From NCBI GenBank assembly GCA_900540145.1, contig UQEW01000065.1:1-12219 (forward strand): a DNA stretch of 12,219 nt. Reading direction: 5' to 3'. Numbering within the stretch: the stretch's first letter is position 1; every line of letters begins with the position of its first letter. This DNA is from an uncultured Eubacteriales bacterium (lineage in GTDB: Bacteria > Bacillota > Clostridia > Peptostreptococcales > Anaerovoracaceae). The position numbers and the translations under genes were made by a program. A model generated the notes under the pieces. That model saw only the letters and a list, made by a program, of their open reading frames with translations, was not told the origin of the DNA and ran no database searches. Shown piece after piece: positions 1 through 6,833 of the stretch.

Positions 1-25
1 GGTAAAATAAAATGAAGGGTAAATT

Positions 26-943
26 ATGAAAAAAACAAAGATAAAATTACAACCGAAATCGGCAATAATTCTGTTTCTCATAGTTTTTGCCGTATTATAT
101 ACGATAATTTACATAATACCTACTGTTACCGATATTTTTACTCAGACGTATACTGCAGAATATGGCACGCTGGAGACATCTTTAGACGCCACATGCGTTA
201 TAGTGAGAGATGAGCAAGTGTACAAGGCCAGCGTCGGCGGCAGCATAGAAAGAGACAAAGATGTCGGTCAGCTGGTTAGAAGCAATAGTTTGATAGTTTC
301 CGTAGGAGGACACGAGCACTATACCGACAGAAGAGGTATAGTAAGTTATTATTATGACGGATACGAAGAACAGCTGAATACGGATACTTTGTCTCAATTA
401 GACGAGAGCTTTATTGAAGAATATCAAAGCGGACAAGCAGGTGTTCAGGAGGCTTCCTCCTCAAGCGCTGAGCCGGGCGACGTTCTGTTCAAAATAGTAG
501 ACAACAAACAGTGGTATCTTGTATGCTGGCTTCCTGAAGAAGATGCCGGTTTGTTTGAAGAAGGCGCAAATGTGAAAGCATCTTATGACGACAAGGAACC
601 GGTACAGATGAGCGTTTATTCTAAGACAAAGCAAGGTGACAAATATCAGATAGTTCTCATCTGTGACAGGTCCTATGAAGATTTTGATAAATATAGAGTT
701 AAAGACTGCCGCCTTATAACCTCCAGCTATAGCGGTATTATATTGGAGACTGACAGTATAGTGGAAGAAGATGGCGTCAAAGGCGTCTATGTTATGGACA
801 AGGTGGGCAACGCTGTATTTACACCTGTAAGCATTCTTTCATCGTATAAAGGGCAGACGGTCGTAGAGAAAAATTATTATTATGACAGCGAAGGCCAATA
901 TGTTGAGACCGTGCAGAGCTACGATGAAATATTAAAGCAATGA
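26..943 (+). CDS. HlyD-like membrane-anchored protein of the division cluster
   Basis: A 305-residue protein with a short basic N-terminus, one membrane segment at about residues 13-34, and an extracytoplasmic remainder. The layout (membrane anchor, beta-rich domain with a GGxIxRDxxVGQLV-like stretch near residues 71-85, further beta-rich C-terminal part) resembles HlyD-type adaptor proteins that clostridial genomes carry beside yggS and sepF. A serine-rich linker lies near residues 143-148, and tyrosine-rich patches near residues 108-113 and 283-288. The start follows an AAGGG ribosome binding site. It is the first gene visible in the cluster and stands 52 bases before yggS. No transporter gene is adjacent, so an efflux role is not supported by context; a role at the cell envelope during division is inference. 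The family call is fairly secure, the function is not. Confidence 0.7.
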   Translation: MKKTKIKLQPKSAIILFLIVFAVLYTIIYIIPTVTDIFTQTYTAEYGTLETSLDATCVIVRDEQVYKASVGGSIERDKDVGQLVRSNSLIVSVGGHEHYTDRRGIVSYYYDGYEEQLNTDTLSQLDESFIEEYQSGQAGVQEASSSSAEPGDVLFKIVDNKQWYLVCWLPEEDAGLFEEGANVKASYDDKEPVQMSVYSKTKQGDKYQIVLICDRSYEDFDKYRVKDCRLITSSYSGIILETDSIVEEDGVKGVYVMDKVGNAVFTPVSILSSYKGQTVVEKNYYYDSEGQYVETVQSYDEILKQ

Positions 944-995
944 TGCCTTAAACTGAACATAATTAAAAAAGATAAATTTTTTACGGGGTGATAAA

Positions 996-1694
996 ATGTC
1001 AATTGGAGAAAACATTAAGCATGTGGTTGAGCTGAAAAATCAGGCAGCTGAAAAGTCAGGCAGATCAGGTGATGATGTATTGCTGGTTGCAGTTACCAAG
1101 CTGCATACAGTGGAAGAGATCAACGAGGCAATAGACTGCGGAATTACCGATATAGGAGAAAACAAAGTTCAGGAAATAATGGATAAGTTCGACCATGTCA
1201 AGCCGGTGCGCTGGCATTTGATAGGTCACCTTCAGACTAACAAAGTTAAATACATAATTGATAAAGTGTCTATGATCCATTCTGTGGATTCGCTGAAGCT
1301 GGCTCAGGAAATAAACAAAAGAGCTGAACAGCACGGACTGGATATGGATATTTTGATACAAGTAAATTCAGCTATGGAAGAAAGCAAATTTGGGATTACT
1401 ACGGGAGAGACGGGACAGATGATAAATGATATCTTAGAAACATGCCCCCACGTAAGAATCAGAGGACTGATGTGTATAGCTCCTTATGAAGAAAACCCGG
1501 AAGATGCCAGAGTTTACTTTGAAGAAGTAAAGAAGCTGTACGATGAGTACGGCAAGATACAGCATGAAAGACTGGACTTCAAATATCTTTCCATGGGTAT
1601 GTCCAATGACTTTCAGGTAGCTATAGAGGCAGGCTCCAATCTGATCCGCGTAGGTACGCTTATCTTTGGAGCGAGAGATTATTCGAAAAAATAG
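996..1694 (+). CDS. yggS: YggS/YlmE family PLP-binding protein
   Basis: A 232-residue protein of the PLPBP (YggS, YlmE) family, the usual length. It binds pyridoxal 5'-phosphate and takes part in vitamin B6 and amino/keto-acid homeostasis; no catalysed reaction is established for the family. Visible hallmarks are the AVTK motif with the probable PLP lysine at K35, IGENKVQE near residues 53-60, HLIGHLQTNK at 74-83, the SMGMSND phosphate-binding stretch at 199-205, and IRVGTLIFG at 217-225. The start follows ACGGGGTG. The gene ends 11 bases before sepF, so the two are almost certainly cotranscribed, as in other Firmicutes. Confidence 0.96.
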   Translation: MSIGENIKHVVELKNQAAEKSGRSGDDVLLVAVTKLHTVEEINEAIDCGITDIGENKVQEIMDKFDHVKPVRWHLIGHLQTNKVKYIIDKVSMIHSVDSLKLAQEINKRAEQHGLDMDILIQVNSAMEESKFGITTGETGQMINDILETCPHVRIRGLMCIAPYEENPEDARVYFEEVKKLYDEYGKIQHERLDFKYLSMGMSNDFQVAIEAGSNLIRVGTLIFGARDYSKK

Positions 1695-1705
1695 GAGGAA
1701 CTGAA

Positions 1706-2203
1706 ATGGGATTTTCAGACACATTTAAAAAATTAGTAGGCATCGAAGAAGTGGAAGATGAGTTTGATGAAGAGGAACTTCAGGCTGAAAAGGAAAGGAT
1801 TTCTAAAGAGAACATTCGCAAGTCTTCATCAGAATATAAAGCAGCCAGGTCATCTCAAGCCAGCGAAGCACCTAAAACAGTTCCAATTGAAAGAAGGGTA
1901 TCTGTTGCCGGAACAAGCGCTTTTAAACTTGTAGTTATAGAGCCGAAAAGCTTTGACGAATGTCCTAAATTGGTGGATAGTTTAAAAGGCAGACGTCCCG
2001 TAATAATCAATCTGGAAAAAATAGAGACAGAAGTTGCAAAAAAAATATTTGATTTTTTAAGCGGCGCTACATATGCTTTAAATGGTAACGTTCAAAAGGT
2101 AGCCAACAATATTTTTATATTCGCGCCGGAGAGCGTTGATATAGCAGCCAATCAAGATGAAAGGGGATTTGACTTCGGCGGAAATAAGAACCCTTGGAGA
2201 TAA
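1706..2203 (+). CDS. sepF: Cell division protein SepF
   Basis: A 165-residue SepF. The family protein binds FtsZ on the cytoplasmic side of the membrane, anchors and bundles its filaments, and can partly replace FtsA. Residues 1-12 form the expected amphipathic membrane-targeting helix. An acidic, low-complexity linker follows to about residue 68. The conserved SepF/DUF552 core covers roughly residues 70-147, with the RRPVIINLEKIE strand and the helix leading to LSGATYALNGNVQKVANNIFIFAP. The start is preceded by AGGAGG. It lies between yggS and yggT in the typical Gram-positive order. Confidence 0.97.
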   Translation: MGFSDTFKKLVGIEEVEDEFDEEELQAEKERISKENIRKSSSEYKAARSSQASEAPKTVPIERRVSVAGTSAFKLVVIEPKSFDECPKLVDSLKGRRPVIINLEKIETEVAKKIFDFLSGATYALNGNVQKVANNIFIFAPESVDIAANQDERGFDFGGNKNPWR

Positions 2204-2247
2204 TATCGTGATATTTTTTTCAAGATTATGCCGAAGAAAGGGGAAAC

Positions 2248-2529
2248 ATGTTGTATATTATAATTTATGCCATAAGATGGTTTGCTAATCTTTTGGTAAC
2301 ACTGCTTCTTGTCAGAGCGATTCTGAGTTGGTTTGCAGGCAATCCATATGGAATATTAGGGAAACTTTACATGTTTTTGGTGAGGCTTACGGAGCCTCTC
2401 GTAATGCCTTGCAGAAAACTTTTGAGCCGGTTTAACACAGGAATGTTTGATTTTTCTGTGCTGCTTTCTATGCTGCTCATAGAGCTGGTGGCAAATCTTT
2501 TAATAAGATTGATAGTGATGTTTTTTTAG
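2248..2529 (+). CDS. YggT/YlmG family membrane protein
   Basis: A 93-residue integral membrane protein of the YggT (YlmG) family, the usual size. Two hydrophobic segments are visible, at about residues 1-25 and 66-92. The family signature lies between them: the arginine/serine/tryptophan patch RAILSWF, then LTEPLVMPCRKLL near residues 48-60. Its biochemical role is not established; it is genetically linked to division and membrane organisation and conserved beside sepF. The ATG follows a strong AAAGGGG site. An S4-domain ylmH gene, common immediately downstream in Firmicutes, is absent; divIVA follows after 32 bases. Confidence 0.93.
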   Translation: MLYIIIYAIRWFANLLVTLLLVRAILSWFAGNPYGILGKLYMFLVRLTEPLVMPCRKLLSRFNTGMFDFSVLLSMLLIELVANLLIRLIVMFF

Positions 2530-2561
2530 TGGTGTTTTAGAGTGATTTCAGGGAGGATGCA

Positions 2562-3170
2562 ATGATTACACCTGCAGACATTGAATACAAAGAATTTACC
2601 AAAGCGGTAAGAGGATATAAAGAAGAAGAAGTAGATGCTTTTCTGGACCTTATAATAGTGGATATGGAAAAGCTGATAAGAGAAAACAGGAAGCTTAAGG
2701 AAGAATTGCAGAAGGCCAAAGGGCAGGTAGATAAACATATCAGTACTGAGACTTCGGTATATGAAACTCTGGAAGCCGCTAAGTCCCTTATGAACGATAT
2801 CGCGGCCAGCGCTGAGCGAAGGGCCGAAGTACTTTTGAAGAACGCTGAGCTGGAGGCTTCTTTAATTACCAAAGAAGCTAGAGAATCCATAGCCAGACTC
2901 AATGAAGAGGGTAATAATCTTAAAATAAAAGTCGAGACTTTAAGGTCCAGATATAAAAGAATGCTGGAGGATGAACTGGAGAGATTGAATTATAGCAGCG
3001 ATGACATCTTGGCTGAATTTGAGAAAGAATTTCTTCCGTCATCTTCATCCCAAAATGTAAGCAGCGATACGATTTACGCAAAAGATGCCGCTTATGAAAA
3101 GGAATTTTCTGCATCTAGGAAAGAAAATGAAAAAGCTGACCTTTCCAAGACAATCGTAAATTTAAAATAA
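2562..3170 (+). CDS. divIVA: DivIVA domain protein, cell-pole and septum scaffold
   Basis: A 202-residue DivIVA-type protein. It recognises negatively curved membrane at septa and poles and recruits partners for septum placement, polar growth or sporulation. The N-terminal lipid-binding domain is clear at residues 1-60: ITPADIEYKEF, then a VRGYKEEEVDAFLD stretch. It is followed by coiled coil to about residue 50, a break, and a second long coiled coil at about residues 65-150. The C-terminal tail from about 160 is serine-rich and probably disordered. An AGGGAGG site sits correctly before the ATG. Being in the sepF cluster supports a role in division. Confidence 0.95.
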   Translation: MITPADIEYKEFTKAVRGYKEEEVDAFLDLIIVDMEKLIRENRKLKEELQKAKGQVDKHISTETSVYETLEAAKSLMNDIAASAERRAEVLLKNAELEASLITKEARESIARLNEEGNNLKIKVETLRSRYKRMLEDELERLNYSSDDILAEFEKEFLPSSSSQNVSSDTIYAKDAAYEKEFSASRKENEKADLSKTIVNLK

Positions 3171-3205
3171 ACAAATAAATAAATCATTAAAACAGTTAGG
3201 GGGAT

Positions 3206-3220
3206 GCAAGCTAAGCTTGC
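3206..3220 (+). promoter_or_regulatory. Hairpin between Shine-Dalgarno and start of lspA
   Basis: An inverted repeat GCAAG-CTAAG-CTTGC lies between the only strong Shine-Dalgarno sequence (AGGGGG, 3198-3203) and the lspA ATG at 3229. The linear gap is 25 bases, far too long for ordinary initiation. Folding the 15-base hairpin away leaves about 10 bases. An in-frame stop at 3223-3225 rules out an upstream extension of lspA, so the start is fixed. Hairpin-bridged spacing is inference. Confidence 0.45.
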
Positions 3221-3228
3221 CTTAAGAA

Positions 3229-3714
3229 ATGGTAAAATTCAGGTATTTGTTGATAGCAGGAATCATACTTTTAGACCAGATCGTAAAATTCGCTGTTAGA
3301 GAACTCATGTATGTAGGTGAGAGCATACCTGTCATAGAGAACGTATTCCACCTGACTTATGTTCAGAACAGAGGCGCTGCTTTTAGCTTGTTTTCAGGCT
3401 CGGGCTTTATGTTGATCGTACTGCCTGTGATTGCACTGGCAGTTGCCGTATGGTATATGGAAACCCATAAAGACGTTCACTGGACGCTGCCGCTTTCGCT
3501 TAGCCTTATCATAGCAGGCGGTCTAGGAAACTTGATAGACAGGCTGTTCTTGGGCTATGTAACTGACATGATTGATTTTAAAATTTGGTCTCCTGTTTTT
3601 AATATTGCTGATATTGCAGTTTGCGTCGGAGCCGGATTTTTAATTCTCTACACCCTGGCGTTTTATGGGAAAGATGGTAAAATAGATAACGCTGATAGCG
3701 TTGACAGCGTTTAA
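3229..3714 (+). CDS. lspA: Lipoprotein signal peptidase (signal peptidase II)
   Basis: A 161-residue integral membrane aspartyl protease that removes signal peptides from diacylated prolipoproteins. Four hydrophobic segments are visible, at about residues 4-21, 58-76, 86-103 and 122-146. Conserved features are D16 in the first helix, QNRGAAF at 46-52, GNLIDR at 100-105, the catalytic-type aspartate D113 in YVTDMIDF, and D128 in FNIADIAVCVG. The C-terminal tail ends in three 9-base repeats encoding DNA-DSV-DSV, beyond the conserved fold. The ATG is forced by a stop six bases upstream, and its ribosome binding site is unusually distant with a hairpin in between. It is followed by rluD, a common Firmicutes pairing. 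Confidence 0.96.
   Translation: MVKFRYLLIAGIILLDQIVKFAVRELMYVGESIPVIENVFHLTYVQNRGAAFSLFSGSGFMLIVLPVIALAVAVWYMETHKDVHWTLPLSLSLIIAGGLGNLIDRLFLGYVTDMIDFKIWSPVFNIADIAVCVGAGFLILYTLAFYGKDGKIDNADSVDSV
3685..3711 (+). repeat. Three 9-bp in-frame repeats at the lspA 3' end
   Basis: Three consecutive near-identical 9-base units, GATAACGCT, GATAGCGTT and GACAGCGTT, run directly into the TAA stop. They encode the tripeptides DNA, DSV and DSV at the extreme C-terminus of LspA. The first two units also form an inverted repeat, AACGCT-GAT-AGCGTT. Confidence 0.75.
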
Positions 3715-3760
3715 TTCCTTATACGGAGTGCGTAGCTCTCTGGCGTTATGGGGGCCTTGT

Positions 3761-4708
3761 ATGGATAATAATGAAAACATAGAAATTTTAATAGGTGATG
3801 AAAATGAAGGCGCTAGAGTTGATTTAGCGCTCTCTTTGCAATTGCCCGAAATATCCAGGAGCTTTATACAAAAGCTCATTGAGACAGGAGCTGTTAAAAT
3901 AAACAGTCAATCTTGCCTGTCAAAAAAGTATAAGGTCAAAGCAGGAGATGTGGTTTATATGGCCTTGCCTGAACCTAAGACGCTTGAAGTTCAGGCAGAA
4001 GATATTCCTCTTGATATAGTGTATGAAGATGATGATCTTTTGGTGGTGGACAAGCCGAGAGGCATGGTGGTTCATCCGGCGGCCGGCAATGAAAGCGGAA
4101 CGTTGGTAAACGCCCTCATGTTTCATTGCAAAGACAGGCTGTCGTCTATCAACGGCGTAATAAGACCGGGTATCGTCCACAGGATAGATAAAGATACCAG
4201 CGGGCTTTTGGTAGTAGCTAAAAATGATATAGCACACGAGTTACTGTCACAACAATTGGCGGATCATTCCATAACCAGAAAATACGAAGCTCTGGTATTC
4301 GACAATCTCAAACAGGATGAAGGGACCGTCGAGGCGCCTATAGGCAGGGATCCTAAAAACAGACTTAGACAGGCGGTAACTTGGCAAAATTCCAAGAACG
4401 CGGTTACCCACTGGAAAGTTTTAGAACGCTTCGGTGCTTACACGCTGATAGAAGCCCGGTTGGAGACGGGGCGCACCCACCAGATAAGGGTTCATATGGC
4501 TTACATCAGACATCCTCTGGTGGGAGATCAGGTATACGGTCCGAAAAAGCAGCCGTTTAACGTCTGCGGTCAGTTGCTTCACGCAAAAATACTCGGATTT
4601 GTTCATCCAAAGACAGGAGAGTATATGGAGTTTGAAAGCAAAAAACCTGCTATCTTTGATGAAACACTGGTGAAGATACGCGGCCACAAAGGAGCGGGGA
4701 ATCTGTAA
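3761..4708 (+). CDS. RluD/RluA family 23S rRNA pseudouridine synthase
   Basis: A 315-residue large-subunit-type pseudouridine synthase, which isomerises specific uridines in rRNA. An S4-like RNA-binding domain occupies about residues 18-72. The catalytic domain follows, with VVDKPRGMVVHP at 95-106, the catalytic motif HRIDKDTSGLL at 140-150 (nucleophile D143), and the LETGRTHQIRVHM motif further on. I chose the ATG at 3761, preceded by GGGGG seven bases upstream; the frame stays open to a TTG at 3701, but that lacks a good ribosome binding site and would overlap lspA. Position after lspA resembles B. subtilis ylyB, which supports the RluD group. The exact target uridines cannot be read from sequence. 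Confidence 0.95.
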   Translation: MDNNENIEILIGDENEGARVDLALSLQLPEISRSFIQKLIETGAVKINSQSCLSKKYKVKAGDVVYMALPEPKTLEVQAEDIPLDIVYEDDDLLVVDKPRGMVVHPAAGNESGTLVNALMFHCKDRLSSINGVIRPGIVHRIDKDTSGLLVVAKNDIAHELLSQQLADHSITRKYEALVFDNLKQDEGTVEAPIGRDPKNRLRQAVTWQNSKNAVTHWKVLERFGAYTLIEARLETGRTHQIRVHMAYIRHPLVGDQVYGPKKQPFNVCGQLLHAKILGFVHPKTGEYMEFESKKPAIFDETLVKIRGHKGAGNL

Positions 4709-4789
4709 CCTATTTACCTTTAGTTTAGGAAGGCAGTAAGCTTCCCCGGGGAGGGCGGCCGCTTTAAGTAAATACATTTTAAATAGGTT
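4707..4789. repeat. 83-base inverted-repeat region between convergent genes
   Basis: The 10-base arm AACCTATTTA at 4707-4716 is matched exactly by TAAATAGGTT at 4780-4789, starting within the rluD stop codon. The inside holds a GGAAG/CTTCC mini-stem, a CCCCGGGG palindrome and a GC-rich GCGGCCGC. It lies between the ends of rluD (+) and the small - strand gene, so a bidirectional transcription end is plausible. A short T run follows on the + strand only. It could also be a degenerate small mobile element. Confidence 0.4.
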
Positions 4790-4805
4790 TTGGCTTATAA
4801 GATTT

Positions 4806-4931
4806 TCATTTATTTGTCGTCTCTTCAGATGAAGACTTGATATAGCCGATGCAGTCTTCACAAACGTAACCGTTTTTGAAGCTTATATTGCCATACTTTT
4901 TCCCGCATAGCCAGCAGTGATGCCGATTCAT
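4806..4931 (-). CDS. Small four-cysteine zinc protein resembling sigma-G inhibitor Gin (CsfB)
   Basis: A 41-residue protein read on the minus strand. It has two CxxC pairs, C6-WL-C9 and C24-ED-C27, separated by 14 residues, and then a short helix-like tail. The layout (CxxCGKK, glycine, hydrophobic beta strand, GYVCEDC, then IxxxI) closely resembles Gin/CsfB, the zinc-binding anti-sigma factor that holds sigma-G inactive in the forespore. A strong AAAGGAGGT (plus coordinates 4939-4946) lies seven bases before the chosen ATG; another ATG at 4937 sits only one base from it and is less likely. It is antisense to its neighbours, between rluD and the MoeB-like gene, unlike the B. subtilis csfB context. 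It is shorter than CsfB. Gene reality is likely; the Gin assignment is by pattern only. Confidence 0.65.
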   Translation of the reverse strand: MNRHHCWLCGKKYGNISFKNGYVCEDCIGYIKSSSEETTNK

Positions 4932-5064
4932 TTCCATACCTCCTTTGTTAATCAGAAGACAACACCTGAGAGTGGTTTTATGATATTATCCTTACTGTTG
5001 AAAATAAAGATAAAAATGAAATTTCAGTTAAATTAGTGATGTAAATGCCGGAAAAAAGGTTGTT

Positions 5065-5820
5065 ATGGAAAAGACACATATGGAAGATATGAAAAAAGAA
5101 TCTTTAAAAAAAAGATATGAGAGAAACACAGTGTTTTCGTCAGAGGAGCAAATAGCCTTGGCTGAGAAAACGGTATTTGTAGCGGGATGCGGCGGTTTGG
5201 GAGGCTATATCTGTGAAATGTTGGCGAGAGCGGGAGTCGGAAATCTTGTGCTTGCCGACGGAGACGTGTTTGAAGAATCCAATCTCAACAGGCAATTGGC
5301 TTCCACGGAGGAAAACCTGGGCAAAAACAAAGCATGCGAGATGAAAAAAAGAATACAGCAAATTAATGCAGAAATTGAAGTGCAGGCCATTCCGCAATTT
5401 GTCGACGAGAATAACGGGTTGAATATGATTAAGGGCGCAGACTTGGTGATGGATGCGCTAGACAGCAGGAAAAGCAAATTGATGCTGCAGGACTTGTGCA
5501 AAAAAGCCGGAATACCTATGGTACACGGCGGCGTATCAGGGTGGCAGGGACAGGTTTGCACGATTATGCCGGGAGATGATACTCTGTGCGTTTTATACGG
5601 AGGTCATAACCTTGAGAAGTCCGAAAAAGTCGGAACTCCTTCTTTTGCCCCTGCAGTGGCGGCAGGCATACAAGTGGCCAAAGCTGTTAAGCTTCTGCTT
5701 GGCAGAGAAAATGCGGAGAAAAAATCAGTGCTGTTTTTTGGCCTTTTGGAAGACGAGTGGTGCGAAGTAGAGTTAAAGGGCGAAAAAAGTTTAAATGGTG
5801 GCGATGGATATGATAGATAG
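5065..5820 (+). CDS. E1-like adenylyltransferase, MoeB/ThiF/HesA family
   Basis: A 251-residue E1-like enzyme, expected to adenylate the C-terminal glycine of a MoaD- or ThiS-like sulfur carrier. Active-site residues match the MoeB pattern: nucleotide loop GCGGLGG at 41-47, arginines R17 and R20 in RYERN, D65 in LADGD, R76 in ESNLNRQ, K88, and D130 in MDALDSR. The structural zinc site is degenerate: where MoeB usually has CxxC after the crossover region, this protein has a lone C175 in DDTLCVLYGG, and no second CxxC is seen near the end. The gene overlaps the MoaA gene by up to 26 bases, pointing to molybdenum cofactor synthesis rather than thiamine. No MoaD gene is in the window. An AAAAGG site precedes the ATG. 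Confidence 0.85.
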   Translation: MEKTHMEDMKKESLKKRYERNTVFSSEEQIALAEKTVFVAGCGGLGGYICEMLARAGVGNLVLADGDVFEESNLNRQLASTEENLGKNKACEMKKRIQQINAEIEVQAIPQFVDENNGLNMIKGADLVMDALDSRKSKLMLQDLCKKAGIPMVHGGVSGWQGQVCTIMPGDDTLCVLYGGHNLEKSEKVGTPSFAPAVAAGIQVAKAVKLLLGRENAEKKSVLFFGLLEDEWCEVELKGEKSLNGGDGYDR

Positions 5821-6778
5821 CGCCGGAAGAAAAATAGACTATCTTAGAATATCTGTTACAGATAGATGCAATTTGCGGTGCAGATATTGCATGCCCCCGG
5901 AAGGCGTGAAAAATCTGGGTCATGAAGCTATACTCACTTACAGCGAAATCGTCCGCATAGTCAAGATAATGGCCGATCTGGGCATACGCAAAGTAAAGAT
6001 AACAGGTGGGGAGCCATTGGTAAGGCTGGGAATTGAAGAACTGATCGAGGAACTCAATTCCATAAAAGCGATTGAACAGGTAACTCTTACTACCAACGGA
6101 ATTTTACTGAGCCAAAAGATTTTTGCGCTTTATAAGGCCGGCATAAGAAATATCAACATAAGCTTGGACACATTAGATAGAAAAAAATATGAGGAATTAA
6201 CCGGTTATGATGCGTTGGAAGATGTAAAAGCCTCTATAGATGCATGCCTTGACTTTCACGATATAAACCTTAAGCTCAACTGCCTGGCCCTTGCAGATAA
6301 CACCAGGGATGACTTTGCTCGCATGGCATCTCTTGCGGCAGACAAACCGATTGATGTGAGATTCATAGAGGTTATGCCCATCGGTATGGGGAAGTCGGAA
6401 AAAGGCGTAGACGCAGATGATATTTTGCATATTTTAGAAGATAAATTTGGAAAAAGCCAAAAGGTTATCGGCAAAAGAGGCAATGGGCCTGCCCAATACT
6501 TCTCTTTTGAAAGATTTGATGGCAAAATCGGATTCATCAGTCCCATGAGCCATAAGTTTTGCTCAGGCTGCAATCGAGCCAGATTGACAGCCGACGGTTT
6601 CTTCAAGCCATGCTTGGCATATGACACAGGCGTGGACCTTAAAAGTTTAATGCGTCTCGGCGCGCGGGATCAAGAATTGGCTGAACATATATTAAAAGCT
6701 GTAAACCAAAAAAACATAGGTCATTCCTTTGGCACAGAAACTGCCGGCGGCCGGTCGATGTGGCAAATCGGCGGATGA
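5795..6778 (+). CDS. moaA: GTP 3',8-cyclase MoaA (radical SAM)
   Basis: A 327-residue MoaA, the radical SAM enzyme that rearranges GTP to 3',8-cyclo-GTP in the first step of molybdopterin synthesis. The SAM cluster motif CxxxCxxC is C25, C29 and C32 in TDRCNLRCRYC. The SAM-binding GGEPLVR lies at 71-77. The second, GTP-binding 4Fe-4S cluster uses C256, C259 and C273, with R261 and R263. The chain ends in the conserved diglycine, QIGG. In-frame ATGs occur at 5795, 5804 and 5810; the last gives the most typical N-terminus (MIDSAGRKIDYLR) and has GGTGG eight bases before it, so the true start may be 5810. The gene overlaps the E1-like gene, and its stop lies inside a tandem repeat. Confidence 0.96.
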   Translation: MVAMDMIDSAGRKIDYLRISVTDRCNLRCRYCMPPEGVKNLGHEAILTYSEIVRIVKIMADLGIRKVKITGGEPLVRLGIEELIEELNSIKAIEQVTLTTNGILLSQKIFALYKAGIRNINISLDTLDRKKYEELTGYDALEDVKASIDACLDFHDINLKLNCLALADNTRDDFARMASLAADKPIDVRFIEVMPIGMGKSEKGVDADDILHILEDKFGKSQKVIGKRGNGPAQYFSFERFDGKIGFISPMSHKFCSGCNRARLTADGFFKPCLAYDTGVDLKSLMRLGARDQELAEHILKAVNQKNIGHSFGTETAGGRSMWQIGG

Positions 6779-6833
6779 TTCGGATTCGGCGGATGATTCA
6801 GATTCAGCGGATGATTCAGATTCGGTGGATGAT
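6770..6833 (+). repeat. 18-bp tandem repeat across moaA stop and tupB ribosome binding site
   Basis: There are three full 18-base units (6770-6787, 6788-6805, 6806-6823) of consensus GGCGGATGATTCAGATTC, and a fourth partial unit, GGTGGATGAT (6824-6833). The first unit holds the last glycines and TGA stop of moaA. The last partial unit supplies the GGTGG ribosome binding site before the permease ATG at 6834. In the moaA frame every unit repeats the stop; in the permease frame the units read as an acidic SADDSD repeat. Confidence 0.9.

Noticed and set aside
2202..2221. AATATC-GT-GATATT followed by T run after sepF
   Set aside because: The stem is all AT except for one pair, the loop would be too tight, and the cluster continues directly downstream. 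Not a credible terminator.
3701..3760. Extended RluD start at TTG 3701
   Set aside because: The added 20 residues do not fit the family and no Shine-Dalgarno precedes it. ATG 3761 has GGGGG at proper distance.
4738..4762. HindIII, SmaI and NotI sites packed in 25 bases, like a cloning polylinker
   Set aside because: The sites lie inside a natural intergenic inverted-repeat region flanked by consistent genes, and no vector sequence is visible. Coincidence is the simpler reading.
4940..5064. Promoter or Moco/tungsten riboswitch upstream of the E1-like gene
   Set aside because: The region is AT-rich without a -35/-10 pair at correct spacing or the structured GC-rich helices of a cofactor riboswitch. 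A promoter must exist but I cannot place it.
6729..6833. TTG-initiated acidic N-terminal extension (SADDSD repeats) of the permease
   Set aside because: It overlaps moaA by 50 bases, lacks a ribosome binding site, and puts a repeat before the usual N-terminus. The ATG at 6834 has a good site and gives a normal permease.
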